A DNA stretch of 13,580 nt from Firmicutes bacterium UBA7523 (GTDB lineage Bacteria; Bacillota; Dethiobacteria; Dethiobacterales; Dethiobacteraceae): the NCBI GenBank assembly GCA_002479415.1, contig DLMZ01000024.1:1-13580 (forward strand). The letters run 5' to 3'. The position numbers were made by a program, and so were the translations under genes. The notes under the pieces were generated by a model. That model worked only from the letters and a program-made list of their open reading frames with translations, did not search any database and had not been told where the DNA came from. Positions 1 through 6,785 of this stretch are shown here, piece after piece. How positions within the stretch are numbered: position 1 is the stretch's first letter; every line of letters begins with the position of its first letter.

Positions 1-51
1 AATTAACAGCATCATAGGAAAACCAACTGTTTTCCTATGATGCTGTTAATT
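1..51. repeat. Perfect fold-back inverted repeat at the window's left edge
   Basis: Bases 1-22 are the exact reverse complement of bases 30-51, with a 7-base loop (CCAACTG) at 23-29. The right arm is ordinary MATE coding sequence, because its translation (CFPMMLLIMAV) matches the conserved N-terminal part of MATE proteins. The left arm puts an in-frame TAA at 4-6. It therefore looks like a copy of the coding strand folded back on itself at the contig end, which points to an amplification or assembly artefact. A natural hairpin in a coding region is possible but less likely. Confidence 0.85.
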
Positions 52-1227
52 ATGGCTGTAACCTTGATGGTTGGTATAGGGTCAAGCGCTTTGGTTTCCA
101 TTCGTCTTGGCGAGAAAAATATACCTGAAGCGGAGAAGATAATGGGCAACGGCATTACTCTGCTAATTATTTTTGCTCTGTTGCTAAGTGTTTTGGCGAT
201 GATTTTTCTAACGCCTCTTTTGCGCATCTTCGGTGCCAGCGCTAGTACTATGCCGTATGCCGCAGGCTACATGCGTATTATATTAATAGGTGTTGTTTTT
301 CAGACCTTTGGTTTTGGCGCAAATAACTTTATCAGGGCAGAGGGTAATCCTAAAACAGCTATGTTTACCATGCTCATAGGAGCTTGCCTTAACACTGTGC
401 TGGATGCTATTTTCATTTTTGTTCTCCATCTTGGTGTGGCCGGCGCCGCCTTAGCCACAATTATATCTCAAGCAGTGTCTGCTGTTTGGGTATTATACTA
501 TTTCCTGTCCGGCAAAAGTCTGCTTAAATTTCGTCTTCCCAACTTTAAGCTAGAATATCCCATAGCTGCTAATATCATCGCTGTAGGCACACCGTCTTTT
601 GTTAAACAGGTAGCTACCAGTTTAATCGTGATTATTTTAAACAACAGCTTGCTTCATTATGGTGGGGATATTGCAATATCTGCCATGGGCGTTGTTCACA
701 GTGTGCTTACCATGATGATGATGCCAATTTTCGGTATCAGCCAAGGTGGACAGCCCATTATTGGCTATAATTATGGCGCCAAGAAATATAACCGCGTTAA
801 ACAAGCTCTTTATTACTCTGTTGGTATTGCAACTATAGTTGTTGTCATAGGGTATATCGCCGTAGTATTTTTCCCGGAACCTTTTATTAGGTTATTCTCC
901 AATGATCCTGAGCTGATAGGCATTGGTATGCAGGGCTTGCGTGTTGCATTGGCGCTGTTGCCGATTTTAGGTTTTCAAATTATTGGAGCCAATTATTTTC
1001 AAGCTGTGGGCAAGCCCAAGCAGGCCATTTTCCTTAACCTGGCCCGCCAGGTTTTGCTGCTTTTACCAGCACTATTTATCCTTCCCCGCTATTATGGTCT
1101 CTTTGGCGTTTGGCTATCCTTGCCGGTATCTGACTTTGGAGCTACAGTTCTTACTGCCGTTTGGCTTTACAAAGAAACTTGCTTTCTTGATAGAAAAGAG
1201 CAGGAAGCGGAGTGTGAAATTAAATAA
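37..1227 (+). CDS. MATE family multidrug/cation efflux transporter, 5' end missing
   Basis: This is an integral membrane antiporter of the MATE (multidrug and toxic compound extrusion) family, which exports drugs or metabolites using a Na+ or H+ gradient. At least 396 residues are present, with about ten hydrophobic segments. The GIGSSALVSIRLGEKN stretch near the N-terminus and the QPIIGYNYGAKKYNRVKQAL motif in the middle are typical of the MepA-like branch. Family members have about 450 residues, so roughly 60-75 N-terminal residues (the first helix and part of the second) are lost. The ATG at 37 is only the first Met after the fold-back repeat and not a true start: it lacks a ribosome binding site, and CFP just upstream also fits the family. 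The gene ends in a bidirectional terminator shared with the convergent neighbour. Substrate unknown. Confidence 0.9.
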   Translation: MMLLIMAVTLMVGIGSSALVSIRLGEKNIPEAEKIMGNGITLLIIFALLLSVLAMIFLTPLLRIFGASASTMPYAAGYMRIILIGVVFQTFGFGANNFIRAEGNPKTAMFTMLIGACLNTVLDAIFIFVLHLGVAGAALATIISQAVSAVWVLYYFLSGKSLLKFRLPNFKLEYPIAANIIAVGTPSFVKQVATSLIVIILNNSLLHYGGDIAISAMGVVHSVLTMMMMPIFGISQGGQPIIGYNYGAKKYNRVKQALYYSVGIATIVVVIGYIAVVFFPEPFIRLFSNDPELIGIGMQGLRVALALLPILGFQIIGANYFQAVGKPKQAIFLNLARQVLLLLPALFILPRYYGLFGVWLSLPVSDFGATVLTAVWLYKETCFLDRKEQEAECEIK

Positions 1228-1261
1228 AAAGACACCCTTGAGTGAGGGTGTCTTTTTATTT
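1222..1261. terminator. Bidirectional intrinsic terminator between the MATE gene and the Met-rich protein gene
   Basis: A perfect 17-bp stem (1222-1238 with 1245-1261) closes a 6-base loop, TGAGTG. The GC part is GACACCCT/AGGGTGTC, flanked by A-run and T-run ends, so it should terminate transcription in both directions. The stem overlaps the TAA of the MATE gene and ends 6 bases before the stop of the minus-strand gene. Confidence 0.93.
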
Positions 1262-1267
1262 AACTCT

Positions 1268-2512
1268 TTATTCTTCGAGCATTTTCTCTGCCAACTCTTG
1301 CTCTAGCAGTTGTCTTAGTTCCTCCATTTGTTGCTCCGTCATCTCTGACATCATCTCTTCCATCAGCTCTTCCATGGTGATGTAGTCACTCACATCAGGG
1401 AGCTCAATTGCTTCGCCGAAGCTGTGAAAATGAGATGAGCCAATCATTTTCATGGTAAGAGAGACAGAACCCTCAGGAGAAGCGGGATCATCAATAGTGT
1501 AGTTCATGAACATGTCAATGTCCATATGTTCTGCTAGAAGTGTTTTCTTATTGATGTAGGAGCTAATATAATACTCTACTATCATAGTATCCAGCATTGC
1601 ATCAAAAAATTCACCGATGTTAGCTTGCAATTCAGTGTCATCTTCATCGCTATCTTGAACCATTGCTTCTCCTAGAGTGTCCATTATTTCTTTAAAAACT
1701 CTTCGGAAGGTTTCAGTATCAACATAAGCGATTAATGTGTAATATTCCTGCCCGTCTATTTCTTTATCACCGTCAAAAACATAAAGAATTCCGAAAGCAT
1801 CCATCATTTCCATAGATTGTTGAGGATTGGCTTGTATCATCTCGGATAACATGTTCATGTTATCCATGCCTGCAAAGTCTGTACGAACCCATTGGTCAGA
1901 GAAGGGTGTTTTCTGGTAAATAGCATCTTCTGTCCACACCATTTCGGTAACCATTTCACTGCTTGCTTCTTCGGGTAGCCCTGCTTCCGCAGCGAGATCT
2001 GACATATCCATTGCTTGTCGAATGTACATATTCAGGGGATTATGCTGCATAGCTGCGTCAAATGTAACAGTGGCAACAGAAGGCATTTCCATATCGAGAG
2101 TTTTGATGGTCATATCCATTTCCATGGAGCCGGTCATCTTATAGGTATTGTGCTTTGCCAAGATTTCATTGGAGTGAAGCATTAAATCTCTTGCTTTCCA
2201 ACCGCCTGACGAGTTGCGCCAGTCCACATTGATGCTGCGTGTACCCGCATTCCAGCTCACAGCACCTCCGTTATCTTCAAAAAAGCTGCGCAGGGGCGTA
2301 TAGCCGGGTTCTTGAATGTTTAATTCGGGAAGACGATTGAGGAACTTGTTGGAAATATGTATACGGTTGTCCTGAATGTGCATGTCTGCAGACATATCAA
2401 TGCCGTTGATAATAAGGGTCAGATCTTGATTGGATGCTGCTGCTGCAGGCATCACTAAAGTTAATACCAGCGTAGCGACTAGAAACAAAATACTGACTTT
2501 TTTACTTTTCAT
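1268..2512 (-). CDS. Secreted methionine-rich protein with copper amine oxidase N-like domain
   Basis: This is a 414-residue exported protein. Residues 1-26 form a Sec signal peptide (KSKK, a hydrophobic core, then PAAAAS with likely cleavage after the Ala run). Residues 30-98 resemble the copper amine oxidase N-terminal-like domain common in Firmicutes surface proteins (PLRSFFEDNGGAVSW, then RSINVDW). Residues 110-380 look like an LppX/DUF6612-type beta-rich lipid- or ligand-binding domain (YKMTGSMEMDM, then VWTEDAIYQKTPFSDQWVR). The tail (385-414) is a Glu/Met-rich predicted helix. About 40 residues, nearly 10%, are Met, far above normal. No lipobox Cys is present. A ribosome binding site, AAGGTGGAG, lies just upstream of the ATG. 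The domain does not imply amine oxidase activity: no catalytic domain is present. Function unknown; domain assignment is by eye. Confidence 0.8.
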   Translation of the reverse strand: MKSKKVSILFLVATLVLTLVMPAAAASNQDLTLIINGIDMSADMHIQDNRIHISNKFLNRLPELNIQEPGYTPLRSFFEDNGGAVSWNAGTRSINVDWRNSSGGWKARDLMLHSNEILAKHNTYKMTGSMEMDMTIKTLDMEMPSVATVTFDAAMQHNPLNMYIRQAMDMSDLAAEAGLPEEASSEMVTEMVWTEDAIYQKTPFSDQWVRTDFAGMDNMNMLSEMIQANPQQSMEMMDAFGILYVFDGDKEIDGQEYYTLIAYVDTETFRRVFKEIMDTLGEAMVQDSDEDDTELQANIGEFFDAMLDTMIVEYYISSYINKKTLLAEHMDIDMFMNYTIDDPASPEGSVSLTMKMIGSSHFHSFGEAIELPDVSDYITMEELMEEMMSEMTEQQMEELRQLLEQELAEKMLEE

Positions 2513-2854
2513 TATTCTCCACCTTTCTGTAGGCTTAAGCTTACGCTACTACCTAAAAGTATGTCCAAACCATCCCATATTATATCAAATTTACCTCTTT
2601 AGGGCAAAGCTGCTTGTTGGGATTAACGTTCGTTCTCAGCCAAATTGCTCGCAAATGCTTGATAATTCTTCCAGTACTAGGATATGGAGTCTTTTTGACA
2701 GGCTATGCAAAGAGAACAAAATATTGATAAATAAAATAAGTAAAAAAACATGGTTTAGACGCCATTCTCCAGAAACAGACAATATTCAACAAAGGGAAAG
2801 ATGGTAAAAAGTAGAATAATGGAATATAATCACTTAATAATGGAGGAAAGAGCA
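2513..2854. other. 342-bp intergenic region between divergent genes
   Basis: I see no convincing gene here. It holds a minus-strand promoter for the Met-rich protein (2579-2607) and a possible plus-strand promoter for the FMN-binding protein (TTGACA at 2695-2700, CAAAAT at 2717-2722, spacer 16). One frame is open from 2557 to a TGA at 2725-2727 and encodes a hydrophobic peptide ending in YGVFLTGYAKRTKY. It has no good start codon or ribosome binding site, so it may be a gene remnant or chance. A longer plus-strand frame across 2430-2807 runs antisense to the signal peptide and looks spurious. Confidence 0.6.
2579..2607 (-). promoter_or_regulatory. Probable promoter of the Met-rich secreted protein gene
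   Basis: On the minus strand, TTGCCC (complement of 2602-2607, 4 of 6 matches to the -35 consensus) is followed after 17 bases by a perfect TATAAT (complement of 2579-2584). Transcription would begin near 2572, giving a leader of about 60 bases. Confidence 0.5.
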
Positions 2855-3256
2855 ATGAGTGGAAAGACAAAAGCTATTATCGTACTAATTGCGCTGCTCA
2901 TAGTAGGCTGTTTCATCATGGCGCAAATTATGGCAAATATTAAAGCCAGCCATGAAGAGCAGTTTGCAAATCTTATCATCTCGGATATTAATTTATCTGA
3001 CATAGCTGACGGGTCATATATGGGAAAATATGAGATATTTCCTGTTCTTGTTGAAGTGAGAGTAATAGTCCGTGAACATAGAATAACAGAGATAGAATTG
3101 GTTGAGCATAATAATTACAGGGGTGGCCCTGCCGAAGTCATCCCAAGCAAAGTCATTGAAGCTCAAAACCTTGATGTGGACGTGATTTCCGGCGCAACAG
3201 CAAGCAGCAAAGTCATTTTGAAAGCCATTGAAGCTGCATTGTCCCCGGAACCTTGA
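2855..3256 (+). CDS. Small membrane-anchored FMN-binding domain protein
   Basis: This 133-residue protein has one N-terminal membrane segment (about residues 5-28) followed by an extracytoplasmic FMN-binding domain of the NqrC/RnfG/NosR type. DGSYMGKYE starts the domain, ITEIELVEHN is the central strand, and LDVDVISGATASSKVILKAI carries the SGAT motif. Thr115 in that motif is where the flavin transferase ApbE attaches FMN by a phosphoester bond in this family. The protein probably moves electrons at the outer membrane face; its partner is unknown and no rnf, nqr or apbE gene lies nearby. The start at 2855 is chosen because GGAGGA precedes it at 2842-2847; an upstream in-frame ATG at 2801 lacks such a site. 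IVGC at 16-19 resembles a lipobox, but the residues after the Cys are hydrophobic, so a simple membrane anchor is more likely. Confidence 0.85.
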   Translation: MSGKTKAIIVLIALLIVGCFIMAQIMANIKASHEEQFANLIISDINLSDIADGSYMGKYEIFPVLVEVRVIVREHRITEIELVEHNNYRGGPAEVIPSKVIEAQNLDVDVISGATASSKVILKAIEAALSPEP

Positions 3257-3308
3257 GGCAAGTGAAATAGGGAATAACGGAATCCCTCTGGAATCCTATG
3301 TATAAATC

Positions 3309-3346
3309 ACAACGGGTAAGAGCAAATATTTTGTCTTACCCGTTGT
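3309..3346. terminator. Stem-loop between convergent FMN-binding and serpin genes
   Basis: A perfect 13-bp stem pairs ACAACGGGTAAGA (3309-3321) with 3334-3346 across a 12-base AT-rich loop. It sits between two convergent genes, which fits a bidirectional terminator, but there is no strong T-run on either side, so termination may be weak. Confidence 0.6.
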
Positions 3347-3422
3347 AATATTAAATGATACACAGACTTCTTTCTTGCGATACATCTAATCAGTTTTTCT
3401 TTTGAGTTAGGTTAAGTCTAAT

Positions 3423-4667
3423 TTATAATGGGTTAACGACAGAACCCATAAACAGAATTGAGCCGGAGTTATCGTCTACGATGCTAAAGAAAAACGGACG
3501 GTCTACTGTCATTGAAAACCAATCCATATTAGCAGATTCTAATGCTATTTCAACTGAGGTGGCTGCAGCAGCTTCAGTTCCCTTTTCGTTTACCTCAATA
3601 AATGCTTTATGCTTTACTTCAGAGATAAATAGACGGGGAGGGATTGGCCGCATGGCAGAAAAATCTGCTGTTGATCGGTTAAAGGCAACTTCCATACCCA
3701 GTGTTTTCAACACATCATTCAGAGATGATTCATATTCATACTTAAAGCGGGGTAAGCCAAGTGAGCCTTCTGTGGGTTGGAATGATGCCAGCCAAGTTTT
3801 CCAATTTCCCGGATTCAGCTCGTTATAGAAGCTATCCAGGCTTTTATCATGGTTGGGCAGAAAAACATACATGCGTAACCGGCCTGTTTCTCCATACGGA
3901 ATGCTAACTGCCTGAAAATCTTCTCCGTTAAGATATGAAAACTCACCTTCTCGGAACATAATCGGATGCTGCTTAGTGCTGCCGTCAGATAGCTGGAAGG
4001 TAAGGTCTCTGGTTTTTTTGGGATTAAAGGGTTTAGTCCAGTCAGCTTGAAAATAGATAGCATTGATTAAAAACATTACCGTTTCAGTATCTATAGGCGG
4101 TTCAATCAGGTCTTTAATTTTGTTATTCGTTTGTTGTTCAACCCAGCGGTTAATAGTTTCACTGGCTTCAGAAAGGTCGAAATCCAATGCTGTAACTTCT
4201 GCTCCAAAATAATCACGGTTACGCTGCAGAAATTCTGGGAAAAAATCAACTCCCTGGCGAGCCCATAGTGAATTAGCAATAGATAACTGTACTTTAGGAT
4301 CGGGGTTTTTCAGTATACTATTCAACTCAGAAAAGGCGAAGTTTATTTCAGCCAAACTCATCCCCTTTAACTGCAGAACCTCTTCCATGGCAGCTGCAGT
4401 TTCTCCTCCGGCTCCATTATAGGTCATAGCCAGGGCTAGAGAGACGCTGGCTGGCGAAATAAAGATGTTCTCATTAGCATCCTCTTCCAGTAGCGCATGA
4501 AACAGATTAAAACCGAATGCCGTATTGGCATTAACGAGCTGCAAGTCTACTTTGTCTGCAGGGCTAGCTATTTTCTCTGCGGGCCTGCAGCCGGCTGATC
4601 CCAAAAGTGCTGCCATATAAAGCAGCAGTAAGACTATGGCGGCCATTTTTTTATTATATCTTGTCAT
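3423..4667 (-). CDS. Serpin family serine protease inhibitor, putative surface lipoprotein
   Basis: This is a full-length, 414-residue serpin, a suicide inhibitor that traps a target protease by inserting its cleaved reactive loop into a beta-sheet. Residues 1-27 form a signal peptide ending in GSAGC, so Cys27 is probably lipidated, although Ser at -3 is atypical. Conserved blocks appear in order: NIFISPASVSLALAMTYNGA, NSLWAR, INRWVEQQTNNKIKDLI, LINAIYFQADWTKPF, LPRFKYEYESSLNDVLKTLG, LFISEVKHKAFIEVNEKGTE, and the C-terminal RPFFFSIVDDNSGSILFMG. The hinge EKGTEAAAAT (361-370) is Ala-rich with small residues, as in inhibitory serpins. Counting 17 residues from the hinge Glu puts P1-P1' at Glu377-Ser378, though the loop is slightly longer than in antitrypsin, so P1 is uncertain. 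The ribosome binding site is GAGGG. The protein is probably anchored outside the cell; its target is unknown. Confidence 0.93.
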   Translation of the reverse strand: MTRYNKKMAAIVLLLLYMAALLGSAGCRPAEKIASPADKVDLQLVNANTAFGFNLFHALLEEDANENIFISPASVSLALAMTYNGAGGETAAAMEEVLQLKGMSLAEINFAFSELNSILKNPDPKVQLSIANSLWARQGVDFFPEFLQRNRDYFGAEVTALDFDLSEASETINRWVEQQTNNKIKDLIEPPIDTETVMFLINAIYFQADWTKPFNPKKTRDLTFQLSDGSTKQHPIMFREGEFSYLNGEDFQAVSIPYGETGRLRMYVFLPNHDKSLDSFYNELNPGNWKTWLASFQPTEGSLGLPRFKYEYESSLNDVLKTLGMEVAFNRSTADFSAMRPIPPRLFISEVKHKAFIEVNEKGTEAAAATSVEIALESANMDWFSMTVDRPFFFSIVDDNSGSILFMGSVVNPL

Positions 4668-4747
4668 TTTTATCCCTCACTTTCATTTATATAGACTATA
4701 AAAAACATAAAATGTTCCCCAAATATCTGTATTTACTTCTTATTTAC

Positions 4748-4776
4748 ATTATACATCGCAAAACAGGCAATATAAA
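4748..4776. promoter_or_regulatory. Possible overlapping divergent promoters for the serpin and msrB genes
   Basis: Minus strand: TTTATA (complement of 4771-4776), 17 bases, then a perfect TATAAT (complement of 4748-4753), reading toward the serpin gene with a leader of about 75 bases. The same two hexamers on the plus strand read ATTATA, 17 bases, TATAAA toward msrB. The minus-strand promoter is the better match, and the plus-strand -35 is poor. Confidence 0.4.
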
Positions 4777-4818
4777 CAAGGAAGGTGTGCTTCAGACAGA
4801 ATAGAAGGATGTGATGCT

Positions 4819-5265
4819 ATGGATAAATACGGTAAGCTTAATCAGGAAGAACTGAAAAAATCCCTTTCTCACACTCAATACAAGGTTACACAATTAAACG
4901 GAACCGAACCTCCTTTCGCAAATGAATACTGGGATAATCACGAACCAGGGATTTATGTTGATATTGTCACTAGCGAACCGTTGTTTCTCTCAACGGACAA
5001 ATATGATTCCGGCACAGGCTGGCCCAGCTTCACTCGTCCAATTAATAAAAGTTCGATTATAGAAAAAAAGGATGAGAGTCATGGCATGGTTAGAACGGAG
5101 GCAAGAAGTCGTGCAGGAGATAGTCATTTAGGGCACGTTTTTAATGACGGCCCCGAGGATAAAGGCGGCCTCCGGTATTGTATAAACAGCGCTTCTCTCC
5201 TATTTATCCCTCTCGAGGAGATGGAGGCTAAAGGATATGAGAAGTATATTCACCTTATTAAGTAA
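4819..5265 (+). CDS. msrB: Peptide-methionine (R)-S-oxide reductase MsrB, single-cysteine form
   Basis: This 148-residue cytoplasmic enzyme reduces the R epimer of methionine sulfoxide in proteins, repairing oxidative damage. Family motifs are intact: GTEPPFANEYWDNHEPGIYVD, GTGWPSF, GMVRTEARSRAGDSHLGHVFNDGP and the catalytic block RYCINSASL, where Cys121 attacks the sulfoxide. It is the only Cys in the protein. The resolving Cys that often precedes GWPSF is Thr here, and the zinc-binding CxxC pairs of other MsrB proteins are absent. The sulfenic acid must therefore be reduced by an external thiol or thioredoxin without the usual internal disulfide. The ribosome binding site AGAAGGA (4803-4809) supports the ATG at 4819. 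The gene is divergent from the serpin gene and ends in a strong terminator, so it is probably monocistronic. No msrA is adjacent. Confidence 0.97.
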   Translation: MDKYGKLNQEELKKSLSHTQYKVTQLNGTEPPFANEYWDNHEPGIYVDIVTSEPLFLSTDKYDSGTGWPSFTRPINKSSIIEKKDESHGMVRTEARSRAGDSHLGHVFNDGPEDKGGLRYCINSASLLFIPLEEMEAKGYEKYIHLIK

Positions 5266-5290
5266 GCCCCGGTATTCCGGGGCGCTTTTT
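5266..5290 (+). terminator. Intrinsic terminator of msrB
   Basis: GCCCCGG (5266-5272) pairs with CCGGGGC (5277-5283) across a TATT loop, followed by GC and five Ts (5286-5290). It starts at the base after the msrB stop codon. Confidence 0.95.
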
Positions 5291-5397
5291 ATAGCACACT
5301 TAAAAATTAATGGCAGGTTTTTGCGTTTTATTGGCGAAAAATCAGAGAAGTATAGCTGTAGGAATATGCAGGTAGCGATAATAGAAAGGACTAATAA

Positions 5398-6102
5398 ATG
5401 AACAACTGTATCTTTTGTGCTAAAAGCGGGGCGGAGATAATTTGCGAAAACGAGCTGGCGAAAGCCTTTTATGATGGGTTCCCTGTTAATGTGGGGCATG
5501 TGCTTGTAGTGCCGAAAAGGCATTTGGAAACTTATTTTGACGCGAGCGGAGATGAGCTTGCTGCTATGCAGGAGCTTGTATTTCAAGCTAAGGAAATACT
5601 GGATGAAAAATATAGCCCCGATGGGTTTAATATCGGGGTCAATGTGGGCGTGGCAGGGGGGCAGTCGGTATTTCACCTGCACCTTCATGTGATTCCCAGG
5701 TATGCGGGGGATGTGGAAAATCCCAGGGGCGGGATACGGAGGTTTAAAAAGAGCGTGGTGCCCTATCCCCTTGAAGATAACGGAGTACAGGAATATGGCA
5801 AGCTTGTTAGAGATAAGATGCCTGAGATTATTCGTGTTGCGGGGAAAAAGCCGGTTGTGCGAGTGGCCGAGCGGGATGAGTACCGAGGCTTTTTAATAAA
5901 AAAACTGCAGGAAGAAGCATACGAATATCTTTCTACGGGGAATGTGGACGAGTTAGGTGATATTATTGAAGTGATGAACGCTATTTTGGAGTGTGAAGGC
6001 TTGAGTTGGGCGGAGCTAGATAAAATCAGGGCTGAAAAAGCTGAAGCCAGAGGGATATACTGTGAGCGTATTATATTGGAGCGGGTGGAGGAATTACTAT
6101 GA
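5398..6102 (+). CDS. HIT domain fused to a MazG-like NTP pyrophosphohydrolase domain
   Basis: This is a 234-residue two-domain nucleotide hydrolase. Residues 1-120 form a HIT (histidine triad) domain: CIFC at 4-7, the NVGHVLVVPKRH segment, and the catalytic triad FHLHLHVIPR with His93, His95 and His97. HIT proteins cleave NMP from adenylated or dinucleoside compounds. Residues 133-234 match the all-alpha MazG-like family that begins KLVRDKMPEII (COG4997 type). Glu172, Glu173 and Glu176 with Glu185 and Asp188 (EEAYE, then ELGD) form the metal-binding set that cleaves NTPs to NMP and pyrophosphate. Both active sites look intact. The stop overlaps the queC start by 4 bp (ATGA), so the two genes are translationally coupled. 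The ribosome binding site is AAAGGA. A role in clearing adenylate or abnormal nucleotide by-products of the preQ0 pathway is inference. Confidence 0.9.
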   Translation: MNNCIFCAKSGAEIICENELAKAFYDGFPVNVGHVLVVPKRHLETYFDASGDELAAMQELVFQAKEILDEKYSPDGFNIGVNVGVAGGQSVFHLHLHVIPRYAGDVENPRGGIRRFKKSVVPYPLEDNGVQEYGKLVRDKMPEIIRVAGKKPVVRVAERDEYRGFLIKKLQEEAYEYLSTGNVDELGDIIEVMNAILECEGLSWAELDKIRAEKAEARGIYCERIILERVEELL

Positions 6103-6758
6103 AGCGCAAAGCAGTTGTGCTGCTGTCCGGGGGGCTGGACAGCACAACGTGTTTAAGTATAGCTCATAAGGAGGGGTATGAGGTTTATGCTCTGTCCTTT
6201 GATTACGGGCAGCGTCACAGCAGGGAGCTGGATTGTGCAAAGGAAATAGCTGAGTATTATAGTGTGCCTCATAAAGTGGCGCAAATCGGTTTGTTTGGTG
6301 GAAGCGCTTTAACTGATAAGGATATTTCGGTTCCTGACTACAGAGAAGATAGCGGGATTCCTGTTACCTATGTCCCTGCCAGGAATATTCTGTTTCTTAG
6401 CTATGCTTTAGGGTATGCGGAAGTGGTAGGAGCAGAAGTTATTTTTATTGGGATTAGCTCCGTTGACTACAGCGGGTATCCCGATTGCAGGCCTGAATTT
6501 ATTGAAGCGTTCAGAGGTGTTATATTAACAGGAACGAAATCCGGGGTTGAGGGAAATCCGGTTGAAATCAGGACACCGCTAATTGATTTATCCAAAGCGG
6601 ATACTATCCGGGTGGCTTATGAAAATAATGCCCCGTTGCATTTAACTACTAGCTGTTATAGAGGGAAAGACAGCGCTTGCGGTACGTGTGATAGCTGTAT
6701 GCTGAGGATAAAGGGTTTTGCGGAAGCCGGAATTAAAGACCCGGTCAAGTATAAATAA
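6099..6758 (+). CDS. queC: 7-cyano-7-deazaguanine (preQ0) synthase QueC
   Basis: QueC converts 7-carboxy-7-deazaguanine to preQ0, using ammonia and two ATP through adenylated intermediates, in queuosine tRNA modification. At 219 residues it has the family length. The ATP-binding PP-loop SGGLDSTT is at residues 10-17, followed by SFDYGQRH. YVPARNILFLSYALGYAE and GYPDCRPEFIEAF are family signatures. A C-terminal zinc site is formed by Cys186, Cys194, Cys197 and Cys200. The ATG at 6099 overlaps the stop of the HIT/MazG gene and is preceded by GGAGG inside that gene. queE and queD, for the two preceding steps, are on the opposite strand just downstream, so the pathway is split into two convergent units. 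Confidence 0.98.
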   Translation: MKRKAVVLLSGGLDSTTCLSIAHKEGYEVYALSFDYGQRHSRELDCAKEIAEYYSVPHKVAQIGLFGGSALTDKDISVPDYREDSGIPVTYVPARNILFLSYALGYAEVVGAEVIFIGISSVDYSGYPDCRPEFIEAFRGVILTGTKSGVEGNPVEIRTPLIDLSKADTIRVAYENNAPLHLTTSCYRGKDSACGTCDSCMLRIKGFAEAGIKDPVKYK

Positions 6759-6759
6759 A

Positions 6760-6785
6760 AAAGTAATCCCCGGAAGGATTACTTT
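6760..6785. terminator. Terminator between convergent queC and queE
   Basis: A 10-bp stem pairs AAAGTAATCC (6760-6769) with 6776-6785 around the loop CCGGAA. On the minus strand it is followed by a run of six Ts, giving a good terminator for queDE. On the plus strand only three Ts follow before CAG, so termination of queC may be leakier. The stem abuts the queE stop codon. Confidence 0.85.

Noticed and set aside
983..1306. Plus-strand open frame overlapping the end of the MATE gene
   Set aside because: It lies in another frame of the MATE gene, runs through the terminator hairpin, and has no ribosome binding site or recognisable protein features.
2430..2807. Plus-strand open frame of 125 codons in the intergenic region
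   Set aside because: Its first part is antisense to the signal peptide of the Met-rich protein and its start lacks a ribosome binding site; the peptide has no family features.
5291..5397. preQ1 riboswitch before the HIT/MazG-queC genes
   Set aside because: Queuosine genes are often controlled this way, so I looked for the small aptamer pattern here and before queD, but neither leader has the conserved C-rich and A-rich segments.
5200..5688. Minus-strand open frame of 162 codons
   Set aside because: It is antisense to msrB and the HIT domain, both certain genes, and crosses the msrB terminator.
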